NCBI GenBank assembly: GCA_028095005.1
Contig: CM051460.1
Location: 115,107,039-115,171,038, forward strand
From: Rhynchospora pubera
Lineage: Eukaryota; Streptophyta; Magnoliopsida; Poales; Cyperaceae
Direction of reading: 5' to 3'
DNA: 64,000 nt
Shown: positions 25,029 to 36,838 of the stretch, piece after piece
How positions within the stretch are numbered: the first letter of the stretch is position 1
Layout of the letters: every line of letters begins with the position of its first letter
Program-made: the position numbers and the translations under genes
Notes under the pieces: model-generated
The model's database searches: none
What the model was told of the DNA's origin: nothing
Seen by the model: only the letters and a program-made list of their open reading frames with translations

Positions 25029-25324
25029 CAGCGCTGTCAAACGTGTTAGATGAAACGAAAATTCATCATTCCGTTTCAAAATACGAAACAGAAAAACCAT
25101 TCCGTTTTCGTTCCGTTTCGTTAAACGGAACGGAAATTCCGTCATATTTCACTTCCGCGTTCATTTTACATTGAAATTTTTCATTTCAGCGTTCCGCGGA
25201 CGAAAAAACAGATTTCCGTTTCCGTTCCGTTTCTGAAAATGAAACCACTTTCCCTTCCACTTCTGTTCCTTTTCGGATGGAACGAAACGAAAACGTACGA
25301 AACGGCGGTATATTGACAGCCCTG
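25029..25324. mobile_element. 296-bp hAT MITE of the CTGTCAAACG family
   Basis: Ends CAGCGCTGTCAA and CAGGGCTGTCAA, with a perfect 8-bp duplication CACATAAG at 25021-25028 and 25325-25332. The interior is full of GTTCCGTTTCG/CGAAACGGAAC words, as in the copies at 39010, 40878 and 41567. Confidence 0.92.
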
Positions 25325-25332
25325 CACATAAG

Positions 25333-27599
25333 TTAGTTATTCTGCTCACAAGCAATGAATCGCATGACTGCTTTATATCTACATGTGCAACATACAAAAG
25401 CAAGATGGCTGGATGAAAAAAATATATACATATATATACACTAAAAAAGAACCAAAAGTCCCCATTTGAGTTCCACTTTTTTCTTTTTATTTTGCATATT
25501 GAACTTATATAAAATAATTACGAAAAACAAAATTTTTTATTACAAATGCATCACTAAGAAGTCACCGTTAATGAAACAACATCTACGTTGAGAAATGAGA
25601 ATAATATTTATTAAAATATTTTTGTATGCACGCAGAAGTCAATGTTAATAAACTATGATTATCCTTAAAATAGCATCATCCTCATAAAAAAAAATGTAAT
25701 TTATATTTTGTTGGTTCCTTGAAGAATCAACGAAACTATAAATTATAAAATTGATAACTCATGCCCTTGTTCATGACAAGTAATGAATAAGTCCAACCAA
25801 TTGAAGAGTCATTGTCCAACATTTCCTGCTAATTTGAGAGAAAATATTATGTCTTTCCATTTTCAGCCAAGTCCACTCTCAGGTCCTGAGGAAAACATCA
25901 AAGATAAAAACAAAGATGCCTTGCCAATAGGGAGTCTACAAGTCAAACCTGAAAACATCATTCATGAATGCAAACAAAACTTGTATGAAATTTTGCTGGA
26001 TGACATATATCAATTTATGCATCTTTGGAAGATTCAAACTCGTAAAAGTCACGTCTTGACTGTTCCCCAGCGTTTAATTAGGGTGAGAATTTTCTTTTAT
26101 TTTCTGTTAATAAATTGTTATCACAAATAAATATGAAAATCACTAACGACCAACCTGAATAAAAAAATGTAAGATGCTTTATTTTATCCGATTCTATTTT
26201 TCCGAAGTAATGGCCTGTTATCGAAAAGCTAATTTTAAATAGTTTTACAATATATGCGTTTTCATGAACAAAACCAAGTCAAGTCGGATTCGTTCGTGTA
26301 AAAATAAGTGAGTACGGACGAGGAAAAATATGCCGCAATTGACATCATTTTCCTTAGTGGTTTGGGTCAATCTCTGGTTTCAACCACAAATAGTTGAGAG
26401 TTGAGACCAAGTCCCACAAAAAATCTAGATTAAAAACTAATGAGGCAATGAATTCTCAGATTGGCGAGTAATAGCATGGATGGACTTGGCGGACGCCCTA
26501 GTATGAAGACCATTTTTTTTTCTTTATTTGTTACCTTTTTTTATGAAAAACTATTTAGTACAATACATTCAAAATTCAGATTCTGTTGCAGTAATAAACC
26601 ACATAAAATCGAAATAATTCTTATGAAAACAATTATGTTAAAAATTTAACTTATTAAAGTATTTTTTAATTTTGTATTATTATGAAATATTTTTTATATT
26701 GTTAACAGTTTTCCGATGGAATTTGATTGTTTCCAAGATAATTTTTTTTATAGGTCAAGCTGAATTAATCAATTCAAGAGATACATACAAACATGATTAA
26801 ACATAAAACAACAACAAAAAATATTATATGAAGGACATATAAGTTTGGGAAACGGAATATTTCTGAAAAAATAAAAGTATTTCTAAAAAAGTTTGCAAAA
26901 TGGAAAAAGCTATGTAAGTTTAAAAGATATATTGGATGACGAAAAAAGAGAGCTAGGAAAATAGAAAAGGTGATGAAATTATTTACATTGTGAATATAGT
27001 AATAATTTGTCATTTGAGTAGATTAGTGTTTTCACGTGCTGACAAAATAAAAACTAAAAAATGATTCAAGAAGATAATTAAAACGAGATATAAATAAAAC
27101 TAAATACACGCTTAGTAGATATAAAGTATGATATTAAACTTTTGATATTTGTATTTTATATAATAATATATAATATTATAATGTGTTATTACTAGTAAAT
27201 ATATAATCCAAATATTTTAAGTATTTTATATTATAACCTATGCGATTAAATTCACTTCATAAAATGAATATAAATTACACTCAATAATATAACTTCATGT
27301 TAACAAAATTGTATGATTAGTATATTTATTTTTATATAAAACTAATTTAGCTACGTTTCCGTCAGTCAATTAATTATTAAGAAACGCTCGGTGGATGCTG
27401 TAAACAGTACACCACGTCCATGCAATATAAAATGTGCCGCCTGGCTCTGGGCATTCACAGATGGACCCACCTATGTGGGGCTCCAATGTGTTTTTCAACT
27501 ACCACCTAGTTCAGAGTTCGCATTAAATGCCTCCTCATGGAATTTATTCATTGGCGTTTCTGGGCCCCCACCTGACAGAACAAACAAGGTTATTAATGC
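25333..27599. other. Intergenic AT-rich sequence with one possible exon
   Basis: Mostly featureless. An open stretch at 25783-26130 (residues such as NLRENIMSFHFQPSPLSGPE and NIIHECKQNLYEILLDDIY) has a protein-like first part followed by AATTAG-GTGAGA, a donor-like site near 26081. It could be an orphan exon. No family recognised. Confidence 0.3.
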
Positions 27600-27640
27600 A
27601 CCGAGAGAGAGAGAGAGTGAAAAAGAGAGAGAGAGAGATA
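27600..27640. repeat. GA-rich microsatellite upstream of the F-box gene
   Basis: Alternating GA tract (GAGAGAGAGAG with one interruption), about 320 bp before the start codon. GA repeats near plant promoters and leaders are often bound by BBR/BPC factors; that role here is inference. Confidence 0.6.
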
Positions 27641-27924
27641 TTGCCTTCTGACTTGTGAATTGCGAGTTGGAGAAGACAGAAGAGAGAAGAGAAGGATAGA
27701 GATCAAAGCAACTAAGCGGTGGTGGCATTTGTGTGCCTTTATTTGCCACTTTCACACCAACTCCACCTTCTTCTCACCTCCCCTCCTTTATAATCTCTAA
27801 CCCACCTTCTTTCAGAAATGGGTTTTGGGTCTTCATAGCTTCTTGCCTCTTGCCTCTTACATACTATGAGATTGATGGGATTCGGTTTACTTTGATGAAA
27901 CCTTAGTTAATAGAGAAGAAGAAA

Positions 27925-27953
27925 ATGAGGTGAAGATGGATGCATCTGCTTGA
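27925..27953 (+). promoter_or_regulatory. Two minimal uORFs before the F-box start codon
   Basis: ATG-AGG-TGA at 27925-27933 encodes Met-Arg. ATG-GAT-GCA-TCT-GCT-TGA at 27936-27953 encodes MDASA. The main ATG is only 6 bp later, at 27960. Such closely spaced uORFs usually reduce initiation or force leaky scanning and reinitiation. Their presence in the mature mRNA depends on the transcription start, which is not known. Confidence 0.5.
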
Positions 27954-27959
27954 GAAGAG

Positions 27960-29944
27960 ATGCAGAGAAGGAAGCACGCTCCTTTGGTACGTCACTTTCT
28001 GTTGTCCCTTTTGGTTAATTTTTGCATCATTGTGCAGCTAAAGTGGGGTGCTCTCCTTCTTTATCACCTCTTTTGGATTTTTATAATCAGACCAACCTTC
28101 TTTTTATGCTTGGAATTTAATGATTAGTGTTATGCCATATGTCATACGGTCTATATGTAGCTAGCTTAGTTCCAAATAATTATTCTCTATCTTGTCATTT
28201 CCAATAAGCTGCGGTTTACAATGAGATTAATTGTTTATAAGGGACCTTGACTCAATACCGAAACGTTAGAACAAATGCAATTCATGCTAACATATTGTTG
28301 TTCTCTGAAATTTATTGTACATAAATAAGTTATGCTTAGAAAATCTTACTGTACTGCTTTTCACCTTACCCAACTAATCACTGACCTTACCTCAATTAGC
28401 TGATATTTTTTGATAAGTCAACAAAACATGTTCTTAATTTAAATTAATGTGCAATTAGGTTTGACTTATGCCCAAACTGAACCAAAGAAATTGGAAATCT
28501 GAACTAACCTTAGATCTTACTTGTTTGACTCATAATCAAAACTGAGACCTGAAAAATATTGGAGAGAGAAAATAGATTCTTTTGTAATGAACTTCCAAAA
28601 GCTTGGTATATTTTCAGAATTTTTTTGTGCTATTTATAGGAATTCAAAACCAATCTGTACTAGACAACCAACGTCATTTCATGATAAATTTTACATATCA
28701 ATGTGTAGGTGGATGCCTCAGCATGCCTTTGCCGTGCTGACATTGGCCCGAAAACAATTTCTGACACGAAGAAGTATGTCCCCAAAACAAAATTATGTAT
28801 CCAACCAAATCTCCGTGCATCTATCCACCCATCGAAGCCTAAGAGGGTGGAACTAGCTGAGCGGTCCCGCTGTCAGTCCCCTCTCATCCCAGGCCTTCCT
28901 GATGACCTAGCCATCGCCTGTCTGATTCGTGTCCCCAGATCCAGCCAACCCAAGCTCCGCCTCGTGTGTAAGAGATGGCAGCGCCTCCTGGCAGGAAATT
29001 ACTTCTATACTCTTCGCCGGAACTATGGCCTCGCTGAAGAATGGATTTATGTCATAAAAAGAAACAGGGATGGCCGCATATCATGGGATGCTTTTGACCC
29101 GGTGTCACAGTTGTGGCATCCCCTGCCTCCTGTGCCAGCTGAGTATTCTGAAGCTGTTGGATTTGGCTGTGCGGTACTTAGTGGGTGCCTCCTATACATG
29201 TTCGGTGGACGGGATCCACGGAAAGGTTGCATGAGAAGGGTGATATTTTACAGTGCACGTACCAACAGATGGCATCGGGCACCAGATATGCTGAGGAGGC
29301 GGAATTTCATGGGTTCATGTGTACTAAACAATTGCTTGTATGTTGCAGGAGGAGAGACTGAGAGTGGTAGCAGAACTCTTCGGTCGGCAGAAATGTTTGA
29401 CCCAGTCCAAAACCGGTGGTCTTTCATCTCTGAAATGTGTACTCCTATGGTACCATTCATAGGTATGGTGTATGAAGGGAAGTGGTATTTGAAAGGTCTC
29501 GGGTCTCAGAGACAGGTACTCAGCGAGGTGTATTATCCCGAGACGGATACTTGGAGCCCTGTTCTTGATAACATGGTATCCGGCTGGAGAAACCCTAGCC
29601 TTTGTTTGAATGACCGGTTGTTTGTAGTAGACTGCAAGGACGGGTGTAAATTGAGAGTTTATGACAAGACTACACATTCGTGGTGTAAGTTTGGTGATAG
29701 CAAGCAACACTCAGGGATTTCAAGGAGTTCAGAGGCCGCGGCTCTTGTTGTGCTTAATGGTAAATTGTGCGTAGTTAGGAATAACATGTGTATTTCACTT
29801 ATTGATGTGAGCGGAGATGCTCAGTGGGAGATGATTAGCAGCAAAGGGCAGATCAAGACATTTGTTACCAATCTATGGTCGAGTGTTGTAGGTCGGGGTC
29901 GCTCCAAGAGTCACATAGTTCATTGCAAAGTTCTTCAGGCTTAA
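27960..29944 (+). CDS. F-box/kelch-repeat protein, SAGL1-like, 420 aa
   Basis: Exon 1 (27960-27986) encodes the first nine residues (MQRRKHAPL). A 722-bp GT-AG intron follows, and exon 2 (28709-29944) carries the rest, continuing VDASACLCRADIG. The junction recreates a P-L-V-D motif that I recall in the Arabidopsis homologue At1g55270 (SAGL1), supporting the tiny first exon. The F-box lies at about residues 70-104 (LPDDLAIACLIRVPR, LRLVCKRWQRLL). Kelch repeats follow from about 158, with the double-glycine marks YMFGG and YVAGG. The protein ends HIVHCKVLQA, a conserved tail. The family acts as the substrate-binding subunit of SCF ubiquitin ligases; SAGL1 targets the wax enzyme CER3 and affects phenylpropanoid enzymes in Arabidopsis. 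A retroelement sits 142 bp after the stop codon. Confidence 0.95.
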
Positions 29945-30085
29945 AATGATGTTGATTTGTTTATCCACTTTGTAAGTTAGATTTTGTACAATCTTGTGTT
30001 ACACTATTACTTAAAGATGGCCTAGCAAATCATTTGTTGTATTTTCTGGATGAGAGATTTAGTTTGCTATTTTTATTACAAGAAG

Positions 30086-30585
30086 TGAAGGTTTGGGTAG
30101 TTAGGACTACTACTACAAACCTATCATACATGAATAATGTAAATCTAATTGGGATTAGATTACCGTTTGCGGAAGAATCGAATAAACCAGACTTCGATCT
30201 CGTAGGCGATACCGCAAGCCATCGCCGCCACGCAACCGCTGCGCACAGCCTCTGTCTCTCTCCGTATGCGGCCGATGCACTACGACCTCAAGTTAGGGTC
30301 TAGCGCCACCATCCACAATTCCAAGTGCCCGACATGCCGTGCTTCTCATTCATGCTTGGAAATCCATCAAGCAAGGGAGGAGAAGGCTCCCTCTCTCTCT
30401 CAGATCTCTCTCTAGGGTTCTGGACCTTTGGGGACGGAATCACCAAGTAACAGAACACTAGATCTGAGTATATAAAGCCTCTGTCGGTTACAGAACCGAA
30501 CAGACGCATATCTGGTTCCGCGACCCAGCGGGTCGCTGGACCCATCAGCGGGTCGCTGGCCAGAAATTCTCCGTAAATTCCAACA
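30086..30585 (-). repeat. Left (3') LTR of the LARD-like element
   Basis: 500 bp, TG...CA bounded on the plus strand (TGAAGGTTTGGG ... AATTCCAACA). It contains a TATATAAAG-like word near 30470 (plus strand), CT-rich tracts, and one 20-bp-spaced pair of AGCGGGTCGCT at 30527 and 30547. Confidence 0.95.
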
Positions 30586-32557
30586 TCTCCCTCTCGGAGA
30601 AGTTTCACACAGCATGTCACTCATACGGCAAATGGAACGTGCGACCAGCGCATACACCTGTCCATGCGGGAGCTCAAAAGCCTCACTTTGAATAAATTCA
30701 AAGCCAGCGAGAGAGCATCTACCCTTTTATAAAAACAGTTATATAAATGTGTACACTAGTACCTTAGAAACATTCAAATCCGCACTAGATCAGACATTAT
30801 TGACCGCTCAATAATACATGTCTTTTCCGTCTCAGTCTTAGTCTGTTGTATGTTCCCAACCTCAGTCCATATGACGAGTTTGGTGAGCTCTGAACACCAA
30901 CAGATCTATCGTTTGTGCATGATGAATTGAATCTTCCTTTCGACTCATGAGACTCAAAACGAAATCAGTCGCTTGCCCAGCAATGCCCCGACAGGCGGAA
31001 TATACATCACCATAGGGTACACACCAAAGTAGCAGCCCTGACCCCATTTTTCATGACATAGTCAAAAGTCAAAGGGTACGTGATCATGGAACTCACACAT
31101 GGGGAGTCATACGGTCTTGGTCCTGGAACCACTCAACCCACTTCCATAAGTCGCCAAGCACATGTGGTATGAGCACATGTTACAATGAATTATCTGCTAA
31201 ACAGACGTGTGTTCACATTCATTGTACGAGTCTAGATTCAGTTTGCAAATCAAGTGTCTGTGGTCTAGACCACTTCTTATTGCAACTAATCCTGAGATTC
31301 TCCACTTAGACACTCCCCGAGTTCTAAGGAGATTCTCACCTCGGCTTTTATTGAACTACATGATTGTTTGGGGCACAATCATATCGGATCGCCTAAAAGA
31401 AGACAAGCCTCATTTCAGTCCCAGACTGAAGCGACAATGAGCTTCGTCCATCCCAGATGGCTCCTTAGTCCCTGACTAAGCGCACATAGCTCAATCTAGT
31501 CTCATCTCTACATGCCCCAGGCATTAGAGGCGATTGCTCGTGTGAGCGAGACAATCTAAAGTTCAATGACACACTACCATAAGTGCTAACATGTACTTGA
31601 TTAGTAATAAACTCAATGTTCACTATCCAAGTTCAAGTACATATAACTATGAGGATCTGATTGTCATATAGACCATCTCCAAATGAAATAATTCATTTGA
31701 CATCTCTCTGAACTATCAGAGAATTTTGAGTATCCTGAAACAGATTGTTAGGGTGTTATGAACTGTTCCATTTAGGAATCCACTCAATATCAGATCAACT
31801 CCCTCTGTGCTATCATGTCTCCATCTATCTGAATCTGTTTGGTTTAGTCCATTACCCCACAGTGTGCTTCTAGAGCAATACTTAACAATGAGTTGTTATC
31901 GACCTCCCTGAAGTCACAACAACTTCCAATTGTTTCAAGGACTATCTCAACCAAACTCCCTCTTGACATAAGCATCAGTTATGTCAATGTGCTCTATCTC
32001 ACAAATGAGAGAGCTAGTATGAAAATCAAAACATGCTTTTGACTCCATCTCCCCTATAAGAGAGTCAAACTTAATCTCCACAATGAGAGAGTATCATATT
32101 TACTCGATCTACCAAATGAGAGAGCAAATAATTTGTTTCATGAGAAACAATTGTAATCAAGCAAACTTTATCATCAAAGTATACTTGGCATGTTATCTGT
32201 CATACTTTCTTTCAGATATATCAAACTCTATATGCATTTGCAAATAGGTATTGGAATTGGCTTAAAACATATGTCAAACTCATAGCCTTGCTAGAGTGAC
32301 CTAACTTTATAATCTGCAATAGGGTTACAAGTAGAATGTGCCTCATGCACTAGTCTACTATGCTCCTAACTCAATATAGAAGCTCATGAGTCCTAATATC
32401 TCATTTCTATTGTCACATGCATAGAAACCAAGCAAGCCTCTCTTGCTGCTTGAACTAGTCCTGTTGCACCATGCAACCAACTAGGAGATAAATGTAATGG
32501 TTAATCAACTCATTACAAATAAGGTTTTGCAACTTCTTACAAGTCTGGCTCAGTCCT

Positions 32558-32706
32558 AGCGATACGCTGATCCGTTCAGCGACTCGCTTAAACTCTCAGC
32601 GGTCCGCTAGGCTTCCCAGCGGTCCGCTGCTTATAGAACTGACAAAGGACTTGTACTGAAAATCATCTCAGTCTAGGCGGTCCGCTAACCCAGCAAGCGG
32701 TTCGCT
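32558..32706. repeat. Palindrome quartet and pair, exact 20-bp spacing
   Basis: Eleven-base motifs start at 32558 (AGCGATACGCT), 32578 (AGCGACTCGCT), 32598 and 32618 (both AGCGGTCCGCT). A second pair starts at 32676 (GGCGGTCCGCT) and 32696 (AGCGGTTCGCT). The nine-base spacers differ from each other. Confidence 0.9.
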
Positions 32707-33048
32707 TAGATTATGCAGCTGTGAGTCTGATGCTAGTTGAGCTTCCTCTTCATCAATAATATTTGACCCCAGGTCAGATATATATTGAATTATGAAGGCA
32801 TAGCTACAGTCAGCACTTTCTCTCACTAAACCTCAATTTACTTAGGAACTCATTTCACTATTTGTACTACTCTTGGAATGCAATTTGATGTGTGTATCTT
32901 CCAATTGCTCCAAGCAATGGAATAGCCTCCCTCTCAAACCTAGTTCTACTCTCTATTCTCATAGTAGAAGAGAGAAGAATGGTTATTGTAAGGGGTATGT
33001 ATAAGGAGCAATCTGAAATAGACAGTCGTCTATTCAGATTCCAATCCA

Positions 33049-33125
33049 AGCGGTCCGCTAGCCCAACTAGCGACCTGCCAGGTCATTCTTCGTCAGCGAT
33101 CCGCTAGGCCAGTTAGCGGTCCGCT
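33049..33125. repeat. Two palindrome pairs, 20-bp spacing
   Basis: Motifs start at 33049 (AGCGGTCCGCT) and 33069 (AGCGACCTGCC), then 33095 (AGCGATCCGCT) and 33115 (AGCGGTCCGCT). The 26-bp gap between pairs breaks the phase. Confidence 0.9.
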
Positions 33126-34230
33126 AAGAATGACTCCAAACACACTTTATAACATCAATGTGCCACATTGCACAACATCCAGTAGTACTAAGTGAACCCT
33201 ATTATAATACAGATTACTTTCTTTCTTTTCAGACTTATCTAGATTTATGCATAGGGGATTCAACACCCAAAGATAAAGAAGTTATATATCTATTCTTCAA
33301 GCTAATAGTGCACTATATGTGCAATGATTATTTGATAACTTATTCTTGAACCATGTAACATATATTTTAGACAACTAACCAATTGGCTAAGCATGCACTC
33401 TCAGCCATGGATCAACTAAGTATGCACCTCTTGTGCTCTTAGTTTTCCACTGCTCAATCAGTGAAGTGATCCTTGTCTAAAACTGTTATATGTCTAGAAT
33501 AGTTTCAACATAATCATATCTATTGCTTAGAATGAGATAGGCATAGGCAAACTCATCTCCAATAAGAGAGTTTCCTTACACTAGACTCCCTCTATTCTGG
33601 TGTATCACTTCATACGGACTACACCGGAGCCACCGCTCTTGAAGTACTCCTTATGTTATAAATCATACAAGTCATGCAATAATCTTTCTTTATTTACTCT
33701 ATCTCATATTTCATAATTAAATAAATTCCTTTAGCAATGAAAATCAAATTGACCTCAACATCAATTTTATTTCAACATTTCTATTTTGAGCAAACACTCC
33801 TCCTAACTCACAATTTTAAAAATCGGATATTAGGGCATATGTGTCTAAATTGCTCAAAGTGAGATTTAAACTCTATAGTATCTTTTCCTAAGCTTAACTT
33901 CATTGAACTTATGCGAGAATGTTGAGGAAGAACCTATTTCATTTCCCCCTCTTTTCCTCAGCATCCAAATCAAGTTCATAATAACTGAAGTAGCTTGCAT
34001 AAGAAACTATAAGTTATCTATAAATCTCCACTCCTCAAGGAATCATGTGATTTAACAAAATGGCATAATTATGGTTCTTCTCCAATAAATTTCCTTGAAA
34101 TCTATGAGAAGGTGCAATCAGACATGCAACTGAACCTATGGTTATATGAGAATCCTCCTAGGAATCTCTAGAAACACATAGTTTAAACCATAAAATTGGA
34201 GATTTCAGTCTGCCACAGACTGAATACAAG

Positions 34231-34346
34231 CGGTCCGCTTAGCAACCTAGCGGTCCGCTCAACAATCAAGCGACCTGCATGGCGTTCCAGCGATCAGCTT
34301 GTTGTTCAGTGAAAGCGGCCCGCTAGCCCAGCCAGCGACCCGCTTG
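34231..34346. repeat. Palindrome quartet plus pair, 20-bp spacing
   Basis: Motifs start at 34231, 34251, 34271 and 34291 (AGCGGTCCGCT twice, then degenerate AGCGACCTGCA and AGCGATCAGCT), followed by 34316 (AGCGGCCCGCT) and 34336 (AGCGACCCGCT). Confidence 0.9.
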
Positions 34347-35661
34347 AACACTCAAGCAGAAATTCCTCAATTGGAAATTCTCTTTGTGATGTGCATTTAT
34401 CGATGCAAACTGCATACATAACCAGTTTTGCAGAACACATCAGCTGCGATTTAGCTTTTGTAAGAACCATATGCATAATGGTACTTTTTCATCATCATGC
34501 AACACAATTTGTCGCTCGATGTGAGAAATAGTGAATCATCGAACTATTTCAATCTTATCACAACTCATTAACTCGTACAGCAAGTCCAAATGACTGCGAC
34601 TCGTTTTAAGAGATTTCACACTTTTATGACTGAATTGGACCTAGTCATAAATGTGATAAGAACCAAAAGCTTAGTGCATTGATCATATTAATTCTCCATA
34701 ACTTGAATCACTTTTCAACAGGTATTCAAGTCCTCACTTATTGCTTACTATGTCTCAAGTTGGAATAGATTGGCGATTATGACCTAAAAGTCAATCCCAG
34801 TCATGTAACCTCAACTTGCATAGTTAGCATGCCAAATAATCACAACTCATGAGATTATGTAAAACACAAAGAAAATGCATAGAAAGAAAACTTACTTAAT
34901 TAGCACCACAAACCATAATGTTTTGGTACTAAAATGAGCACCATCCACATACTCAATTATGAAATCCAACACCAAAAGAAAATTTCACAAGTACTAGTTA
35001 TTGTCAAGGTTTGAAGTGTCTTAAAGTATCATGGAGCAATCATTTGTATCCCCCTCTAGGAACAACAAATCTGCATGTGCCAATCCCCTGGACTGCACCA
35101 TTGCATTGATTCTCACATATAGATCACTTTACTTCATATTTATGACAATTCAAATGCTATGTTACATCACCAACATCAAGGTAGTAACACTCAAGCAATT
35201 TGCAATTTTAGTACTTTATCCATATTTAGAAACATAACTTCTTGTATATCAAGTCCACAACAATAATCTCTTAGTATTTATACAATTACTTGACTATGTC
35301 ATCAAGCTTGACCAATTTGAGCAACATTCGTTAAGAAACGAACGACACAAGACAGTGAAGTTTGCTTGCACATGCTCTCACCAATTAGAAAGCAAGCAAG
35401 TTAACTCTAACACTTATTGCTCAAACGTCAACTTATGACTCTCTTTATGCAACTCAAAATTTATTTGACCTCATGTCAAGATGCAGCCCCAAAGGCGCTT
35501 CTTATACTTGTAAAAAAATTTATTGAGCTTGCAAATCAATATAGTCAATAATTATTAATACTATCATCAGAGATTAAGTTAAGTTGTAACTAATACAAGA
35601 AAATAACTAATCTTGCTCAGCAACAGAATGCGAGTGGATTTGTTGCGGGTGAGTGAATGTC

Positions 35662-35692
35662 AGCGGTCTGCTACCAAATTTAGCGGCCCGCT
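35662..35692. repeat. Palindrome pair, 20-bp spacing
   Basis: AGCGGTCTGCT at 35662 and AGCGGCCCGCT at 35682. Confidence 0.85.
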
Positions 35693-36344
35693 ACACTTCC
35701 CTTACTCAATTTGTTTCTAATTTGTCACAATTTCTTTTGGGATTTCTCATTAGATGTGATGGTCTCAAGTCCATCCTGATTCTATGCAAGATAATGAGAT
35801 ACTATAATGCCCAGCAATACACATCCATCAATATCTTTTATAATCAGCGATGACTTTCGTAAGCTAATGCCATACATAGAGACAAGCACTTAAGTTAGCA
35901 CTACACAGTTAGTCTCACCGCACAACCCTTGAATCAATCCAAGAAATAATGCAAACCTAGCAACGATAACCGAAAGATGACAACCAGGGCCACCAATCCT
36001 GTCTCATGTACTAAGTGCACCACCTCCCAATCGACTCGATTGGCGCAAGACACAGAAATTGGATGAGACATCATAGTCTACATACCAAATTCACCCTTCG
36101 TGTGCTACCACACAGTGCTAGCCGGCACCCAATTGTGCCATGCATGCAATCACAATGGTGAGACGGTACCACATATACCGTCAATCACCCACAATGCAAA
36201 TATGCACCTAATGAAGGGTATATACCATGAGACTATCGTCCAGATAATCTCATACACCATTTTGGACATAAAGGTATGTTCAAAGTTGGTCAGATCAAGT
36301 CATTGTTGTAACATAATATATCAGTTTCTGTCAAACTCAGGTTC

Positions 36345-36569
36345 AGCGGCCCGCTGATCCGTTCAGCGATCCGCTCAGACTCTCAGCGGCCAGCTTGGCT
36401 TTCCAGCGGTCCACTGAGACTTGACAGACAACATAATACTGGTCTTAGGTTACTATTCAGACGACCCGCAGGCCCTGCCAGCGGTCTGACTGATAACCAT
36501 ACAGAACAACCCTTGGTTTTCTGTCATCAAAGATTTTCTGCGACCCGCTAGCCCTGCCAGCGGCCCGCA
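36345..36569. repeat. Palindrome quartet and two pairs near the primer-binding end
   Basis: Motifs start at 36345, 36365, 36385 and 36405, then 36460/36480 and 36539/36559, each set 20 bp apart. The first spacer GATCCGTTC is identical to that of the quartet at 32558, so the two quartets are copies of each other; the later spacers are only similar. Confidence 0.9.
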
Positions 36570-36838
36570 GGTTTCACGTACTGAAACCCTGATTCTGGTA
36601 TCTCCATCAAGGAGTGCCTCAGAATCAATTTTCTCGACCAGTAATCGTATCCTAACCAGAACCATACTTAAAACTATGGTTTGCAACAGTTCTCATCATC
36701 GATCAAAGAGAGAAATTTGTGAAAAACCAATTAGTCATGGATCTAGAGTTTCACAAGGACAACAACGTCACAACAATGATGGTTATACCTTAGCGATACC
36801 ATTCCTACGGAAGGAAGCCGTAATGGCTCTGATACCAA

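Noticed and set aside
24849..25403. 98- and 80-codon minus-strand frames
   Set aside because: They overlap the hAT MITE at 25029-25324 and encode its GTTCCGTTT repeats.
29047..29710. Antisense frames of 60-128 codons
   Set aside because: Shadows of the F-box/kelch coding exon.
30034..30657. 80-106-codon frames on both strands
   Set aside because: They lie in the LTR, recur in the second LTR, and have no gag-like motif.
32558..36569. Regularly spaced palindromic repeats resembling a CRISPR array
   Set aside because: Plant nuclear context inside an LTR element, 9-bp spacers, degenerate 11-bp repeats and no cas genes.
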